64,000 nt of DNA from Spiroplasma poulsonii. Lineage in GTDB: Bacteria > Bacillota_I > Bacilli_A > Mycoplasmatales > Mycoplasmataceae. Positions 22,286 to 31,912 of this stretch are shown piece after piece (within the stretch, counting starts at the first letter, position 1; every line of letters begins with the position of its first letter). A program made the translations under genes and the position numbers. The stretch covers positions 68,438-132,437 of the forward strand of contig NZ_CM020866.1 of the NCBI RefSeq assembly GCF_009866525.1, given 5' to 3'. The notes beneath the pieces were generated by a model. That model saw nothing but the letters and a program-made list of their open reading frames with translations. It made no database searches and was not told the origin of the DNA.

Positions 22286-23707
22286 ATGAAGAAAAAGTTA
22301 GAGAAAATTACACCACGAGAAGTTGATTTTGCCCAGTGATATACCGATATTGTTTTAAATGCTGATTTAATTAGTTATGGGACTGTTAAAGGAACAATGA
22401 TTTTTAAACCGTATGGTTATGCCATTTGAGAAAATATCCAAAAATTTTTAGATGTAGAATTTAAGCGAGTTGGTGTCAAAAACGTTTATTTTCCGTTGTT
22501 AATTCCGAAAACTCTTTTTAATAAAGAAAAAGACCACATCGAAGGTTTTTCACCTGAAATTGCAACTGTTACAAAGGTTGGTGATAAAGTTTTAGATGAA
22601 GAACTTTATATTCGACCAACATCAGAAGTTTTATTTGGAACTTTCTTTAGTAAAGAAATTCAGGGTTATCGTGATTTGCCTTTGTTATATAACCAATGAG
22701 TAAATGTTCTACGGTGAGAAAAAACAACCCGCCCTTTTTTACGAACTAGTGAATTTTTATGACAAGAAGGACATACAATTCATGCAACAAGCCAAGAAGC
22801 ACGGGATTTTACTTTAAAAATTTTAGATATTTATGCTGAATTTGCACAGAAAAAATTATTATTACCAGTTATTAAAGGACAAAAAACAGCGCGCGAAAAA
22901 TTTGCCGGGGCAGAAGAGACATATACAATTGAATCATTAATGTATGATGGTCAAGCCCTACAATGTGGAACTAGTCATTATTTTGGTCAAAATTTTTCAA
23001 AAGCTTTTGATATTAAATTTGCAAATCAACAAAATGAATTAGAAAATGCTTATTCAACATCATGGGGGGTTTCGACCCGTTTAATAGGGGGAATCATTAT
23101 GACACATAGTGATGATAATGGTCTTGTTTTGCCACCAGCCATTGCCCCAACACAAATTATGATTTTGCCAATTAGCAATGAACAGCAACAATTACAAGCT
23201 GTTCAAAAGTTACAAGTTGAATTACAAGAATATCGTTGTGAAATTGACGAATCAGATAAAAGTTTTGGTTTTCGTGTTGCAAATACTGAAATTAAAGGGA
23301 TTCCATTGCGAATTGAGGTAGGACCTCGTGATTTAGAACAAAACCAAGTTATGATTGCTCGTCGTGATACTTTTGAAAAAATTTCAGTGCCATTAATGGC
23401 GGTAAAAGAAACTGTTGCAAAGTTATTATCTGAGATTGCAGCAAACTTATATCAAAGAGCATTAGATAATCGCCAACAACGGACACAAAAAATTACAACT
23501 TATAATGATTATTTAAAAGCATTAGCAAAGGGAAACGGTTTATTTTTAGTACCTTTCTGTGGACGCATTGAATGTGAAGATGTTATTAAAGCGGAAACAC
23601 AAACAACATCACGTTGTATTCCTTTTGATGTAAAACCACAAAAAACAGTTTGCTTTCACTGTGGTCAAACAGCAACTAATTTAGTTTATTTTGCGCGTGC
23701 TTATTAA
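22286..23707 (+). CDS. proS: prolyl-tRNA synthetase (short, archaeal/eukaryote-like type)
   Basis: The 473-residue class II synthetase lacks the bacterial editing insertion, as in the ProS type 3 form of Mollicutes. Recognisable parts are FPLLIPKTLF, motif 2 ELYIRPTSEVLFGTFF and TRPFLRTSEFLWQEGHT, motif 3 region GVSTRLIGGIIMTHSDDNGL, and an anticodon-binding domain with RIEVGPRDLEQNQV. A C-terminal Cys-containing zinc domain has FCGRIECED and CFHCG. ATG 22286 lies three bases after the upstream stop. Confidence 0.96.
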
Positions 23708-23715
23708 TTTCAAGG

Positions 23716-23758
23716 AAACCTCTTTAATTTTTGGTAAATGCTAATTAAGGAGGTTTTT
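23716..23758 (+). terminator. terminator-like hairpin whose 3' arm contains the next gene's SD
   Basis: AAACCTCTTTAATT (23716-23729) pairs with AATTAAGGAGGTTT (23743-23756), 14 bp with one T:G pair, followed by T residues. The right arm carries AAGGAGG, the only good ribosome-binding site for TTG 23762. The stem would both end proS transcripts and hide the SD in read-through RNA. Confidence 0.75.
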
Positions 23759-23761
23759 AAT

Positions 23762-25074
23762 TTGTTTGGTGAAAATTTTCTTAATCAACCATTGGCAGTC
23801 TTTAATTTATTTCAATTTGCTCCTAACAATAAAATTAGTTTAGCATTAGATTTAACTATTCCTTTATTTAGTTTTGATAACGGTGATAATAATCAAGCCT
23901 ATGCTTTTTATATTCGTCCAAATATTGGTAATATTAAACCTTGGTTTACTGAGAATGGTCAAACAACAATAGCTTATCAAGTTGATCGTAAGCAACCAAG
24001 TAATATTGCTAATATTCTTCAAAAGCATTTTTTTCAATTCAATTATAGTTTTTCAATGTTAGAAATATATTGAAATTTTAATAATAAAAAAAATTGTAAA
24101 ATAACCATCCAATTACAAGCGGGGTATAGTCAAGCAGTCTTGCAATTTCTGGAACTAAAGTTGAATATTCAAATTGAGGAAAAGTTATTGTGCCAGGACA
24201 ATGTCTTGATGAAGATAAAATTAATAAAGTTAGTCTTGTTATTAGTGTTCCCAATCTAAGAAGTGATGTTTTAATAACAAAAAATTCTTATCAGGAACTT
24301 TATTTAAATTTTAACAATAAAAAATTAACTTATAACCAGACAGCCAAAACAATAGGAGTTATTCAGTATAAAAATTATGATGAAAAAAAGAAACAGTTTC
24401 AAACTTTACAAAATGTTTTTGAGCATTACTTTGAATTTATTACAACTTTACCTCGTGATGAACAAATAAGTTCATTATTTTCTTTACGTAGTTTTAGTTC
24501 TTTTTATTCTAATTATGTATTAAATTTTCCAATTGATTTTTATACAAAAATAACAAAGTTATGAACATTCTTTAATAATCGTTATTTGTTGATTCCAACA
24601 GTAGCAACAATAATTAGTAAAGAAACAAAATATAATTTTAAATCATCAAATTGTTATTTAAAATATAATTCAGAGCAAAAATTATATGAACATTTTTTTG
24701 GTGATAATACAATTTATAGTCAAACTAAAAATCAAATTGAAATTGCAGTAAATGATAATTTTTCTGCTAAAAAATTTTTGGTCCATCCGTTTTTGCAACA
24801 AACAAAAGTAACTTTCATTACGCAATTAAAAGGATTTAATATTAATTTTACCCAACAGCTTATTTTCAAACCAATTATTACTAGTCCAAATGTTAACACT
24901 AATTTTATTCCAGCAGTTAATTGATTTGATAATTTAGCAATAACATATTATATTTGTACCCAGAAATTAGCAAACTATTATAATAAAGAATTTAACCAAG
25001 AATTATTTGCTCAATTTGAATTTAATTTTTTATTGATCGAAAAGATCGTTAACAATGAAAAAAGTTTTTACTAG
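23762..25074 (+). pseudogene. hypothetical protein gene with one frameshift
   Basis: Starting at TTG 23762 (SD AAGGAGG at 23747-23753), the frame runs to about 24125. The protein sense then moves one frame, from GYSQAVL to the more plausible SSSLAISGTKVEYSNWGKV, and stays open to TAG 25072-25074. Together about 436 residues, Asn/Phe/Tyr/Ile-rich, with no clear membrane segment and a beta-rich look. Not recognised. The shift lies near 24120-24140 and may be a real indel or a sequencing error. The 3' end overlaps the next gene by 20 nt. Confidence 0.55.
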
Positions 25075-25486
25075 GAGAGCTATTATTATTCTTGGTTTTT
25101 TATTACCAATTGTTATTTTTTTAAGTGTTATTTTTGTTTTTATTTATAAAAATGTTTTAATTAGTAATAATAAACCTAATCCTAAATTACAAGTTTTTAA
25201 TAAAAAGGGTGAAGCAATATTAGAACCAAGTTTTAATAAGATATTAGATTCTAAACGCTTACGATTAAAAATTAATTATGTCTATGGTGAATATTATTTC
25301 AATAATGAACAATTTCATCATTATTTTTTAAAACGGTGAATTTCCCAAATGGTTTTATTTCAACCACCTACTAGTTATCTTAGTTTTTATTATAGTAATG
25401 AACAACTTGCTTATTCGAAATTAATTTTAATTTACCATTATTATAATGAGCAACAATTATATCAAGTTTGAAAAATAACTCTTTAG
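25055..25486 (+). CDS. single-pass membrane protein, 143 aa
   Basis: ATG 25055 lies within the end of the preceding gene. The product has a basic start (MKKVFTRRA), one strong membrane helix (about residues 9-32), and an outside domain rich in Tyr, Asn and Leu with YFNNEQFHHYF. UGA is Trp twice. Coupled to the upstream gene, it may form part of the same surface complex. No family recognised. Confidence 0.6.
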
Positions 25487-25528
25487 AAGGGGTTAACAGA
25501 GAGTCTATTATTTTATTGTTAAACTTGA

Positions 25529-25534
25529 TATAAT
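25529..25534 (+). promoter_or_regulatory. -10 box before acpP
   Basis: TATAAT lies 35 bases upstream of the acpP start. No convincing -35 at 16-18 bp spacing. Confidence 0.5.
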
Positions 25535-25568
25535 AATACAGACAAAAAGAGAAGGTGAGAGATTTTAA

Positions 25569-25793
25569 ATGGACGTGTTAAATGAAGTTAAAAAAGTTTT
25601 AAAAGAACACGGTGTTTCAAAACAAGTTGATTTAAACACAGAATTTAAATCAATAGGGTTAGATTCATTAGATTTGATGGATTTAGTAATTGAAGCTGAA
25701 AAAAAAATTGGAATACAAATACCAGATGATAAATTAATGGATATTAAAACAGTAGCAGATTTAGTTAAAATTATTGAAGAAATTAAAAAATAA
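25569..25793 (+). CDS. acpP: acyl carrier protein
   Basis: The 74-residue acidic protein has the phosphopantetheine site GLDSLDLMDLV (Ser near residue 36). It carries acyl chains as thioesters. In Mollicutes without full fatty-acid synthesis it may serve phospholipid or lipoate-related acyl transfer. ATG 25569 follows an AAGGTGAG SD. It is followed after 14 bases by the Fur-family gene. Confidence 0.93.
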   Translation: MDVLNEVKKVLKEHGVSKQVDLNTEFKSIGLDSLDLMDLVIEAEKKIGIQIPDDKLMDIKTVADLVKIIEEIKK

Positions 25794-25807
25794 AGGAGCT
25801 GGCAAAG

Positions 25808-26260
25808 ATGGCATTATCATATGAAAACATTGTGCAGTTATTAAAAAACAAAAATTATCGAATTACCGAAATTAGATTGGCAGTTATTAAAATTTTAACA
25901 GAAAAACAACACTTAACTTTATCAGAAATTGTTGAGTTGTTAGAACAAGAATTTAAAAATGTTAATCTAATGTCAGTTTACAACACAATCGACCTCTTAA
26001 TTAGTGAGCATGTTGTTTTTACCAATTCGTTTGATGGTAAGCAAATTTGATATGATTTAGCTGAAAATCCATCATTCCATATGGTTTGTGATATCTGTAA
26101 AAATGTTGTTCATATTAAGGATTCAAAAATTTTACAAGAAATTAAGTTAGATAACTTAAAAGAAGTGATGCAAAATATTAATTGAGAGCCAGTTCACTTT
26201 AAAATTGAAGGACATGGAATTTGTGATCAATGCCGTAACAAAAAAAAATGAACATCTTAA
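25808..26260 (+). CDS. Fur-family metal-dependent transcriptional regulator
   Basis: The 150-residue protein has an N-terminal winged helix (RITEIRLAVIKILTE and SVYNTIDLL, residues about 18-65), a hinge, and a C-terminal dimerisation domain with two structural zinc pairs CDIC and CDQC. It could be Fur, PerR or Zur; the residues seen do not settle the metal. AAAGGAG lies before ATG 25808. UGA Trp occurs at three sites. Probably co-transcribed with acpP. Confidence 0.9.
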
Positions 26261-26298
26261 TTTTGACGAAAATTTTAATGATGACAACGAATAAAATA

Positions 26299-26346
26299 AA
26301 AATTACCATAAACTTTTTAAAGCAAGGTAATTTTTTTATTTTGAAA
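26299..26346 (+). terminator. intrinsic terminator after the Fur-family gene
   Basis: AAAATTACC and GGTAATTTT pair across a 28-nt A+T loop and run into seven T. Confidence 0.7.
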
Positions 26347-26361
26347 TGTAAAGTAAAGATG

Positions 26362-26387
26362 CAAGTAGGATTTTTAACCCTTATTAA
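26362..26387 (+). repeat. left copy of imperfect direct repeat flanking the IS30-type remnant
   Basis: CAAGTAGGATTTTTAACCCT and following bases resemble CAAGTAGGATTTAATAGCCC at 27599-27624. The two lie on either side of the transposase remnant. Confidence 0.45.
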
Positions 26388-26513
26388 GTCAATAATATAT
26401 TTTTTATTAAAAATTGCAACTATTTTTTTAAAAAATATATTTTTTTAAATTATATAGTTATTTCAGCATCACAAAAAATGATTTTTGTTAAAAATCTAAA
26501 ATTAATAATTTAA

Positions 26514-27501
26514 TTACTGAATATTTTGTAAAAATGCCTCTTTGGAGGACAATCAACCTAAACTCGGTCGTGGTTTTTCATTAATAATTTTCATAACTTT
26601 ATTAATTTCTTTTTGAGTAATTTGATTAAAATCAGTTCCCTTAAGAAGATATTCTCTAATATCTCTATTCATTCTTTCAACTTTAGGTTTTTGTGTAGGA
26701 GTTCCAGCGTCACAAAAATAAACATTAGATTCAGTAATTTTTTCAATTTCTTTTCATTTACTAAATTCTTTACCTTGATCTGTAATAATTCCTTTTATAT
26801 TTACTTTATAAAGTTTATTTTTAAAAATACTTTTAATTGCTTTATTAACCTCTTCTGAATTATGATAGTCTAATTTAAAACAAATCGTATATAAACTTTT
26901 TTTTCTGTAAAAGTCAAGCAAACAGATTGATGCTCTTTTCCAACAATACAATCCATTTGAAATCAACCAAAAGTTCCTTTTTCATGTTCTGCTTCTTCAA
27001 TAAATCTAATATTAGTCAATTGACCACGATCATCTTTTCTCTTTTTTGTTTTAAACTTTTTACCTTTAAATGGTAATTTTTTCTTAATTTCATTATCTTC
27101 TTCATCAAAAACCCCATGATCAATATACTTATAAAGTGTCACATGCGAAAATGGAAACTTTTCATTATACTTTTTTTCATATTCAAAGATAATTAACATC
27201 GGTGAATAACTTTTTTTACTTAAAATTTTTCTTACATAATTTACAACCTTTTTTCTAATTTTAGTATATTTTATAGATTTTTTTCTTTTATTTTTATAAT
27301 CATCATTTGCTTTTTCAGGATCATATTCTTCTTTAAGTCTATTAACCTCTAATCTGATTGTGTTAGGACTTTTATCCAATACTTTTGCTATTTTTGATAA
27401 ATTAGGTGTACCATTTTTTTCTTAAATGTTTCTGCTACCAAATGTTCTTTTAAATTATATCTTTCATCAAGACCTGTGTGTTTATATTTTTTCTTTTTCA
27501 T
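26514..27501 (-). pseudogene. IS30-family transposase, frameshifted
   Basis: Read leftwards from ATG 27501 (MKKKKYKHTGLDERYNL). An N-terminal helix-turn-helix region (LSKIAKVLDKSPNTIRLEV) is followed by a DDE core with WFQMDCIVG, IITDQGKEFSKW, FCDAGTPTQKPKVERMNRDI and the end at TAA 26514. This is the IS30 pattern (D, D near TDxGxEF, E in VExxN). Two frame changes occur at A-runs: near 27415-27421 and 26893-26900. IS30-type transposases are also carried by SpV1-type plectroviruses of Spiroplasma, so this may be a viral remnant. One of the shifts could be programmed; two make inactivity more likely. Confidence 0.8.
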
Positions 27502-27598
27502 TTTTCTAACCCTTTCTGTGTTCTAATTTATACACTAAAAAAATAAAATTTTGTTGACAATTTATTAAAAGATGTTAAGATGGTGATGTAATTTAATA

Positions 27599-27624
27599 CA
27601 AGTAGGATTTAATAGCCCTTAATC
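27599..27624 (+). repeat. right copy of imperfect direct repeat flanking the IS30-type remnant
   Basis: Partner of the repeat at 26362-26387, lying about 100 bases beyond the transposase start. Confidence 0.45.
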
Positions 27625-27650
27625 ACTTGTTTAAAAATTACTAAAAATAG

Positions 27651-27673
27651 AGACTTGAAAAAGTCTTTTTTTT
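27651..27673 (+). terminator. compact intrinsic terminator
   Basis: AGACTT, GAAA tetraloop, AAGTCT followed by eight T. Confidence 0.8.
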
Positions 27674-27724
27674 ATTTTTGTAAAGTTGATGGTAAGATGG
27701 TGATGATTTTAACGAGGTAAAAAT

Positions 27725-27949
27725 ATGCAAAAAGAGGTAAAAAAGCGTAAATTACAGGTAAAAAAGGTATCAAAAGAATGATGAAATAGTGTAAAAGAAC
27801 GGCAAATTAAAGATAAATTAATAAAATTTGATGACTTTTGCAAAGAAAAAAACTATGAATTAGCTACAAAAGAAACATTATTAATTTATTTAAATTTAGA
27901 AGAAGATGAATATAATGCCTTAAAAGACACTAATTTATTAGCATTCAAT
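27725..27949 (+). pseudogene. 5' part of a membrane-protein gene, cut by IS5-family copy 1
   Basis: ATG 27725 follows AACGAGG and opens a basic region (MQKEVKKRKLQVKK) with two adjacent UGA Trp. It reads in frame to the AAT codon at 27947-27949, which is the target duplication of IS copy 1. The same frame resumes at 29020 after the element (AFN then VLFFLF). So this, 29017-29854 and 30920-31315 were one gene for a multi-pass membrane protein. The cytoplasmic head (KFDDFCKEKNYELATKETLL) is lost from the membrane part. No family recognised. Confidence 0.7.
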
Positions 27950-29016
27950 ATACTTCTTGCATTACTTGTTAAAAAATTGCAAATATTTGTAAAAAAGATA
28001 CTAATAGAAAAATATAATTTTAATTAATTATGTTTTTTATTTAAAAATTTAATATTTTTCCACAACGAAAAATTAATTTATTATTTAAATTATTTAATTT
28101 TAAATAAATATTTTATGTTAAATATAATAATTGTAAATTATAAATTGAGGCAATTAAATTAAATCTTAAACCAAATCTTTTTCTTCGATTACGATATTTT
28201 TCTGTAATAATTTTAAATTTTTTAAGAATAGCAAAAATATTTTCAATAATAATTCTCATTTTTGAAACTAGTCTATTATATTGCTTTTGTTCTTTGTTTA
28301 AAGGGTTTTTCTTTGTTTTCTTTGTAGGTATTAGAACATTATTGTGATTTTTTTGTATTCCTTGATAACCACTATCAACTATTAATTTGGTATTTTTTAA
28401 AATTGGGATTTTTGATTCTTTAAATAAAGCATAATTATGTTTTTTTCTGAGCGAAAAACTTGTTGCAATAATTTTTTTGGTTTCTTGTTCGATAATTACT
28501 TGTGTTTTGATCGTGTGTTTTTTCTTTTTACCAGAATAAGATTGTTTTTGTCTTTTTTTGGGCGTTGGATTGGAGTTTCGGTAGCATCAATAATAATAGT
28601 TTTATCATTAAAATAATCATTTATTAGTGCTTTTTTACCAGCAAGTTGTTGAAAATCAGAGTTTTTAATTAAAATATCTTCAATTCACTTAATATTACGA
28701 TAACAATTAGCCTCACTAATATCAAAACTTTTACCAAGATGAAAATAAGTCTGATATTCTCGTCAATATAATAAAGTCATCAATAATCTATTTTCTAATG
28801 ATAATTTATTAGTTTTACCACCTTTTTTAAATTTTTCTATTTCAGCAACTTTTAAAATATCTAACATTTTATTAAAAGTGGATTTTTTTATTCCTGTTAA
28901 TCTTAACCATTCTCTATCATTAAGAGTATTAAATTTATTATTGTTCATATTTTTATGTCCTCATAAATTATATTTTATAATAATATTTTAATAAAAAAGA
29001 GTATCGCAAGAAGTCT
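27950..29016 (-). mobile_element. IS5-family (ISL2-like) element, copy 1
   Basis: 1067 bp, inserted in - orientation. The ends are ATACTTCTTGC (one mismatch from AGACTTCTTGC) and GCAAGAAGTCT. Target duplication AAT on both sides. It is the most diverged of the five copies (for example GAGTATCG for GGGTATCG at the 5' end of the element and several internal changes), but its transposase frames are open. Confidence 0.92.
28113..28948 (-). CDS. IS5-family transposase, copy 1, two frames joined by -1 frameshift
   Basis: The first frame runs from ATG 28948 (MNNNKFNTLNDREWL) to a TAA at 28496-28498. The second, one base back, runs to TAA 28113. The switch point is the A-run after CGCCC (complement of 28553-28559), slippery A AAA AAA. 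Together the frames give about 278 residues with DDE residues: IIIDVTET-type/IIIDATET first Asp, VDSGYQG second Asp, and the final Glu in RIIIENIFAILKKFKI. This copy has seven A at the later A-run and remains open to the end. Confidence 0.85.
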
Positions 29017-29854
29017 AATGTTTTATTTTTCCTTTTTGCTAGTAGTTGAGAAGGAATTTATTTAGGTAAACATTTTAAAAACAAAAAAGCTAGTGATAAG
29101 TATATTGTTGGTAAATTGTTTTATCTTTTCTTAATTATAATCAATCTTGGTTTACTTTGTAATGTTATTCAATTATTTTGTTTATTTTTGACATCAAATT
29201 TTACTTTTACCACTAATTATTTTCCAAAATGAAGTTTATTTTCACGACAAATTTTTTATGCAATTACAACGGCACATAGTATTTTTCCTTTTGTTTTTTT
29301 CTTTGCAATAACATATTTTTATCAATAAAAAACTGTTATTTATTTCAATAAACAAGAAATTAAAAGTCTTTTTAATGAATATGATTTAGCAGGTGGTGTC
29401 GTTCGAGTTGTTAATTTTAATCAAGTGAGTTTATTACACTTTGCGGAAAAATATTTTATTTATAAAACGAATGGGATATTTTATCAGCAAATTACATCTT
29501 TTTTAAATGTGATTTTAAGGAAAATAATGATAAGTTTCAAATATCGGCAGTAAAAATCTTACGCTTAAAACATTATTCAGCAGGAAAAATTGACTTTCTT
29601 TTAACAAAAAACTCTATTTTTCAACAAATTTGAGGATGGTTATATTTTGAAAGAGTTATTAATTTTGTGTTGATTATTTTAAAAGTAACAAGAATTCTTT
29701 TAATTTGTTATATTTTTTTGTTGGGTGTTTTACAATGAGATGCTAGGGCGTGATTATTTTATCACTATGATGGAACACAATATCTTTTAAACAAAGGTAA
29801 TATCATTTATGTTTTAAGTATTATTGTAATTCTTCTTCTTGTTGTTGAATTATT
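29017..29854 (+). pseudogene. middle part of the IS-split membrane-protein gene
   Basis: It continues the frame broken at 27949. Several membrane segments follow (KLFYLFLIIINLGLLCNVIQ; AHSIFPFVFFFAITYF). A TAA at 29326-29328 interrupts the frame. A one-base change in the T-run at 29499-29504 shifts it, after which FQISAVKILRLKHYSAGKI and further membrane helices are read. The right end (VILLLVVEL) meets IS copy 2. So this gene has at least four lesions: two IS, one stop and one frameshift. Confidence 0.7.
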
Positions 29855-30919
29855 AGACTTCTTGCGATACCCTTTTTATTAAAATATTATTATAAAATAT
29901 AATTTATGAGGACATAAAAATATGAACAATAATAAATTTAATACTCTTAATGATAGAGAATGGTTAAGATTAACAGGAATAAAAAAATCCACTTTTAATA
30001 AAATGTTAGATATTTTAAAAGTTGCTGAAATAGAAAAATTTAAAAAAGGTGGTAAAACTAATAAATTATCATTAGAAAATAGATTATTGATGACTTTATT
30101 ATATTGACGAGAATATCAGACTTATTTTCATCTTGGTAAAAGTTTTGATATTAGTGAGGCTAATTGTTATCGTAATATTAAGTGAATTGAAGATATTTTA
30201 ATTAAAAACTCTGATTTTCAACAACTTGCTGGTAAAAAAGCACTAATAAATGATTATTTTAATGATAAAACTATTATTATTGATGTTACCGAAACTCCAA
30301 TCCAACGCCCAAAAAAAGACAAAAACAATCTTATTCTGGTAAAAAGAAAAAACACACGATCAAAACACAAGTAATTATCGAACAAGAAACCAAAAAAATT
30401 ATTGCAACAAGTTTTTCGCTCGGAAAAAACATGATTATGCTTTATTTAAAGAATCAAAAATCCCAATTTTAAAAAATACCAAATTAATAGTTGATAGTGG
30501 TTATCAAGGAATACAAAAAAATCACAATAATGTTCTAATACCTACAAAGAAAACAAAGAAAAACCCTTTAAACAAAGAACAAAAGCAATATAATAGACTA
30601 GTTTCAAAAATGAGAATTATTATTGAAAATATTTTTGCTATTCTTAAAAAATTTAAAATTATTACAGAAAAATATCGTAATCGAAGAAAAAGATTTGGTT
30701 TAAGATTTAATTTAATTGCCTCAATTTATAATTTACAATTATTATATTTAACATAAAATATTTATTTAAAATTAAATAATTTAAATAATAAATTAATTTT
30801 TCGTTGTGGAAAAATATTAAATTTTTAAATAAAAAACATAATTAATTAAAATTATATTTTTCTATTAGTATCTTTTTTACAAATATTTGCAATTTTTTAA
30901 CAAGTAATGCAAGAAGTCT
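29855..30919 (+). mobile_element. IS5-family (ISL2-like) element, copy 2
   Basis: 1065 bp, + orientation, ends AGACTTCTTGC/GCAAGAAGTCT, target duplication ATT. Two single-base deletions relative to the 1067-bp form: one T in the leader T-run and one A in the transposase. Confidence 0.93.
29922..30756 (+). pseudogene. IS5-family transposase, copy 2, inactivated
   Basis: Same architecture as the other copies (first frame ATG 29922 to TAA 30374), but the A-run after TCGCTCGG (about 30423-30428) has six A instead of seven. This throws the second frame out, so the DDE protein cannot be completed even with -1 frameshifting at the normal site. It also reads IIIDVTET where copies 3-5 read IIIDATET. 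Confidence 0.8.
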
Positions 30920-31315
30920 ATTATTCCAAAGTTTGTTATGTATAATAAATTTAATTAGTAAAAATTACTATGAAATTACGATAAATTTATTTAAATTTGT
31001 TATTTTAATTGTTACACTTGTGTTGTTTAGTTACTTTTTTAGTAGTTTAAATGCCTATGTTCAATACTTGAATTTAAAAAATGATAATCCAACAGTTAAA
31101 CCTAGCTTAATTGTTGAACGATTATTATTTTGATTACAAAAAGATTATTTACGAGGAATGGGCTTTTTCCTATTATTTCCTTTGGTTTTTAGTGGTTTTG
31201 ATTTTATTCTTGATTGTTATGCCCTAACTCGTAATAGTTTCGCTCTTAAAACTGGGAAAGGAATTAAACGAGAGTATCATTTTAAACAGTTATGTCAGAT
31301 CAAATCCGATGCATA
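30920..31315 (+). pseudogene. 3' part of the IS-split membrane-protein gene
   Basis: Removing copy 2 and one ATT restores the frame VVELLFQSLLCIINL. Two to three membrane segments follow (FVILIVTLVLFSYFFSSL; GMGFFLLFPLVFSGFDFIL). The gene ends at TAA 31313-31315, shortly before the tmRNA gene. One UGA Trp. Confidence 0.7.
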
Positions 31316-31350
31316 AAAAGATTTTTATTTACTGTTGGGTAATTTGATAG

Positions 31351-31356
31351 TATAAT
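31351..31356 (+). promoter_or_regulatory. -10 box of the tmRNA gene
   Basis: TATAAT lies nine bases upstream of the mature 5' end, within an extended TTGATAG context. No clear -35. Confidence 0.5.
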
Positions 31357-31364
31357 TAAAGTAT

Positions 31365-31796
31365 GGGGATGTTCTGGTTTCGACAGGAATGATCTACTAG
31401 TATCGGCAGTAGTTTGGCAGACTATAATGCTTCTGGGTTTGAAGAAACGCAAACAAAAAACAAAACGAAGACAAAGTTGAAATTCCAGCATTCATGATGA
31501 ACAATCAATTTGCTGGTCAATTTCAAGCGTTAGCAGTTTAATTTCTCGTTGTTAGAGAATAGCTAGCCGTAATAATAGTTAATTGTAGGTTATTAACCAT
31601 TATCGTATCTAAATACTTAATCTAATAGAAATTCTAATTGATAATGTTAGGGTTTTGAAAACAACTTATTATCTAGTTATTTAATTAGTTGTCTAGTCCT
31701 ACTATTAAATAATGAAAGAAAGATGATTAGACTAAACTGTAGAAGATATTAGAAAGTTGTTTGTGGACGCGGGTTCAATTCCCGCCATCTCCACCA
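31365..31796 (+). ncRNA. ssrA: transfer-messenger RNA (tmRNA)
   Basis: 432 nt. The 5' GGGGATG pairs with CATCTCC before the encoded ACCA, forming the tRNA-like acceptor. GGTTTCGACAGG near the 5' end and GGGTTCAATTCCC (T arm) near the 3' end are diagnostic. The tag reading frame starts at GCA 31449 and encodes 30 residues, ANKKQNEDKVEIPAF at its start and FQALAV at its end, closed by TAA 31539-31541. It rescues stalled ribosomes. Mollicutes generally lack ClpXP and use Lon to destroy tagged proteins, which fits this long tag. Confidence 0.96.
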
Positions 31797-31912
31797 TTTT
31801 TTATTTTAAGTCCTTTTTAAAACTTATTTTTAAGGGTGTAAATTTTAAAAAGTATTTAAAAGGAATGATATAATAAAAACAATGCATATATTTTTAAATG
31901 AGGTGAAAATAA

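Noticed and set aside
26248-26858. Two + strand open frames of 66 and 81 codons around the Fur terminator and IS30 remnant
   Set aside because: The first crosses the terminator with low-complexity Ile/Leu/Lys; the second is antisense to the transposase.
31300-31491. Open frame of 63 codons on the - strand over the tmRNA 5' end
   Set aside because: The sequence is explained by ssrA; the frame is an antisense shadow.
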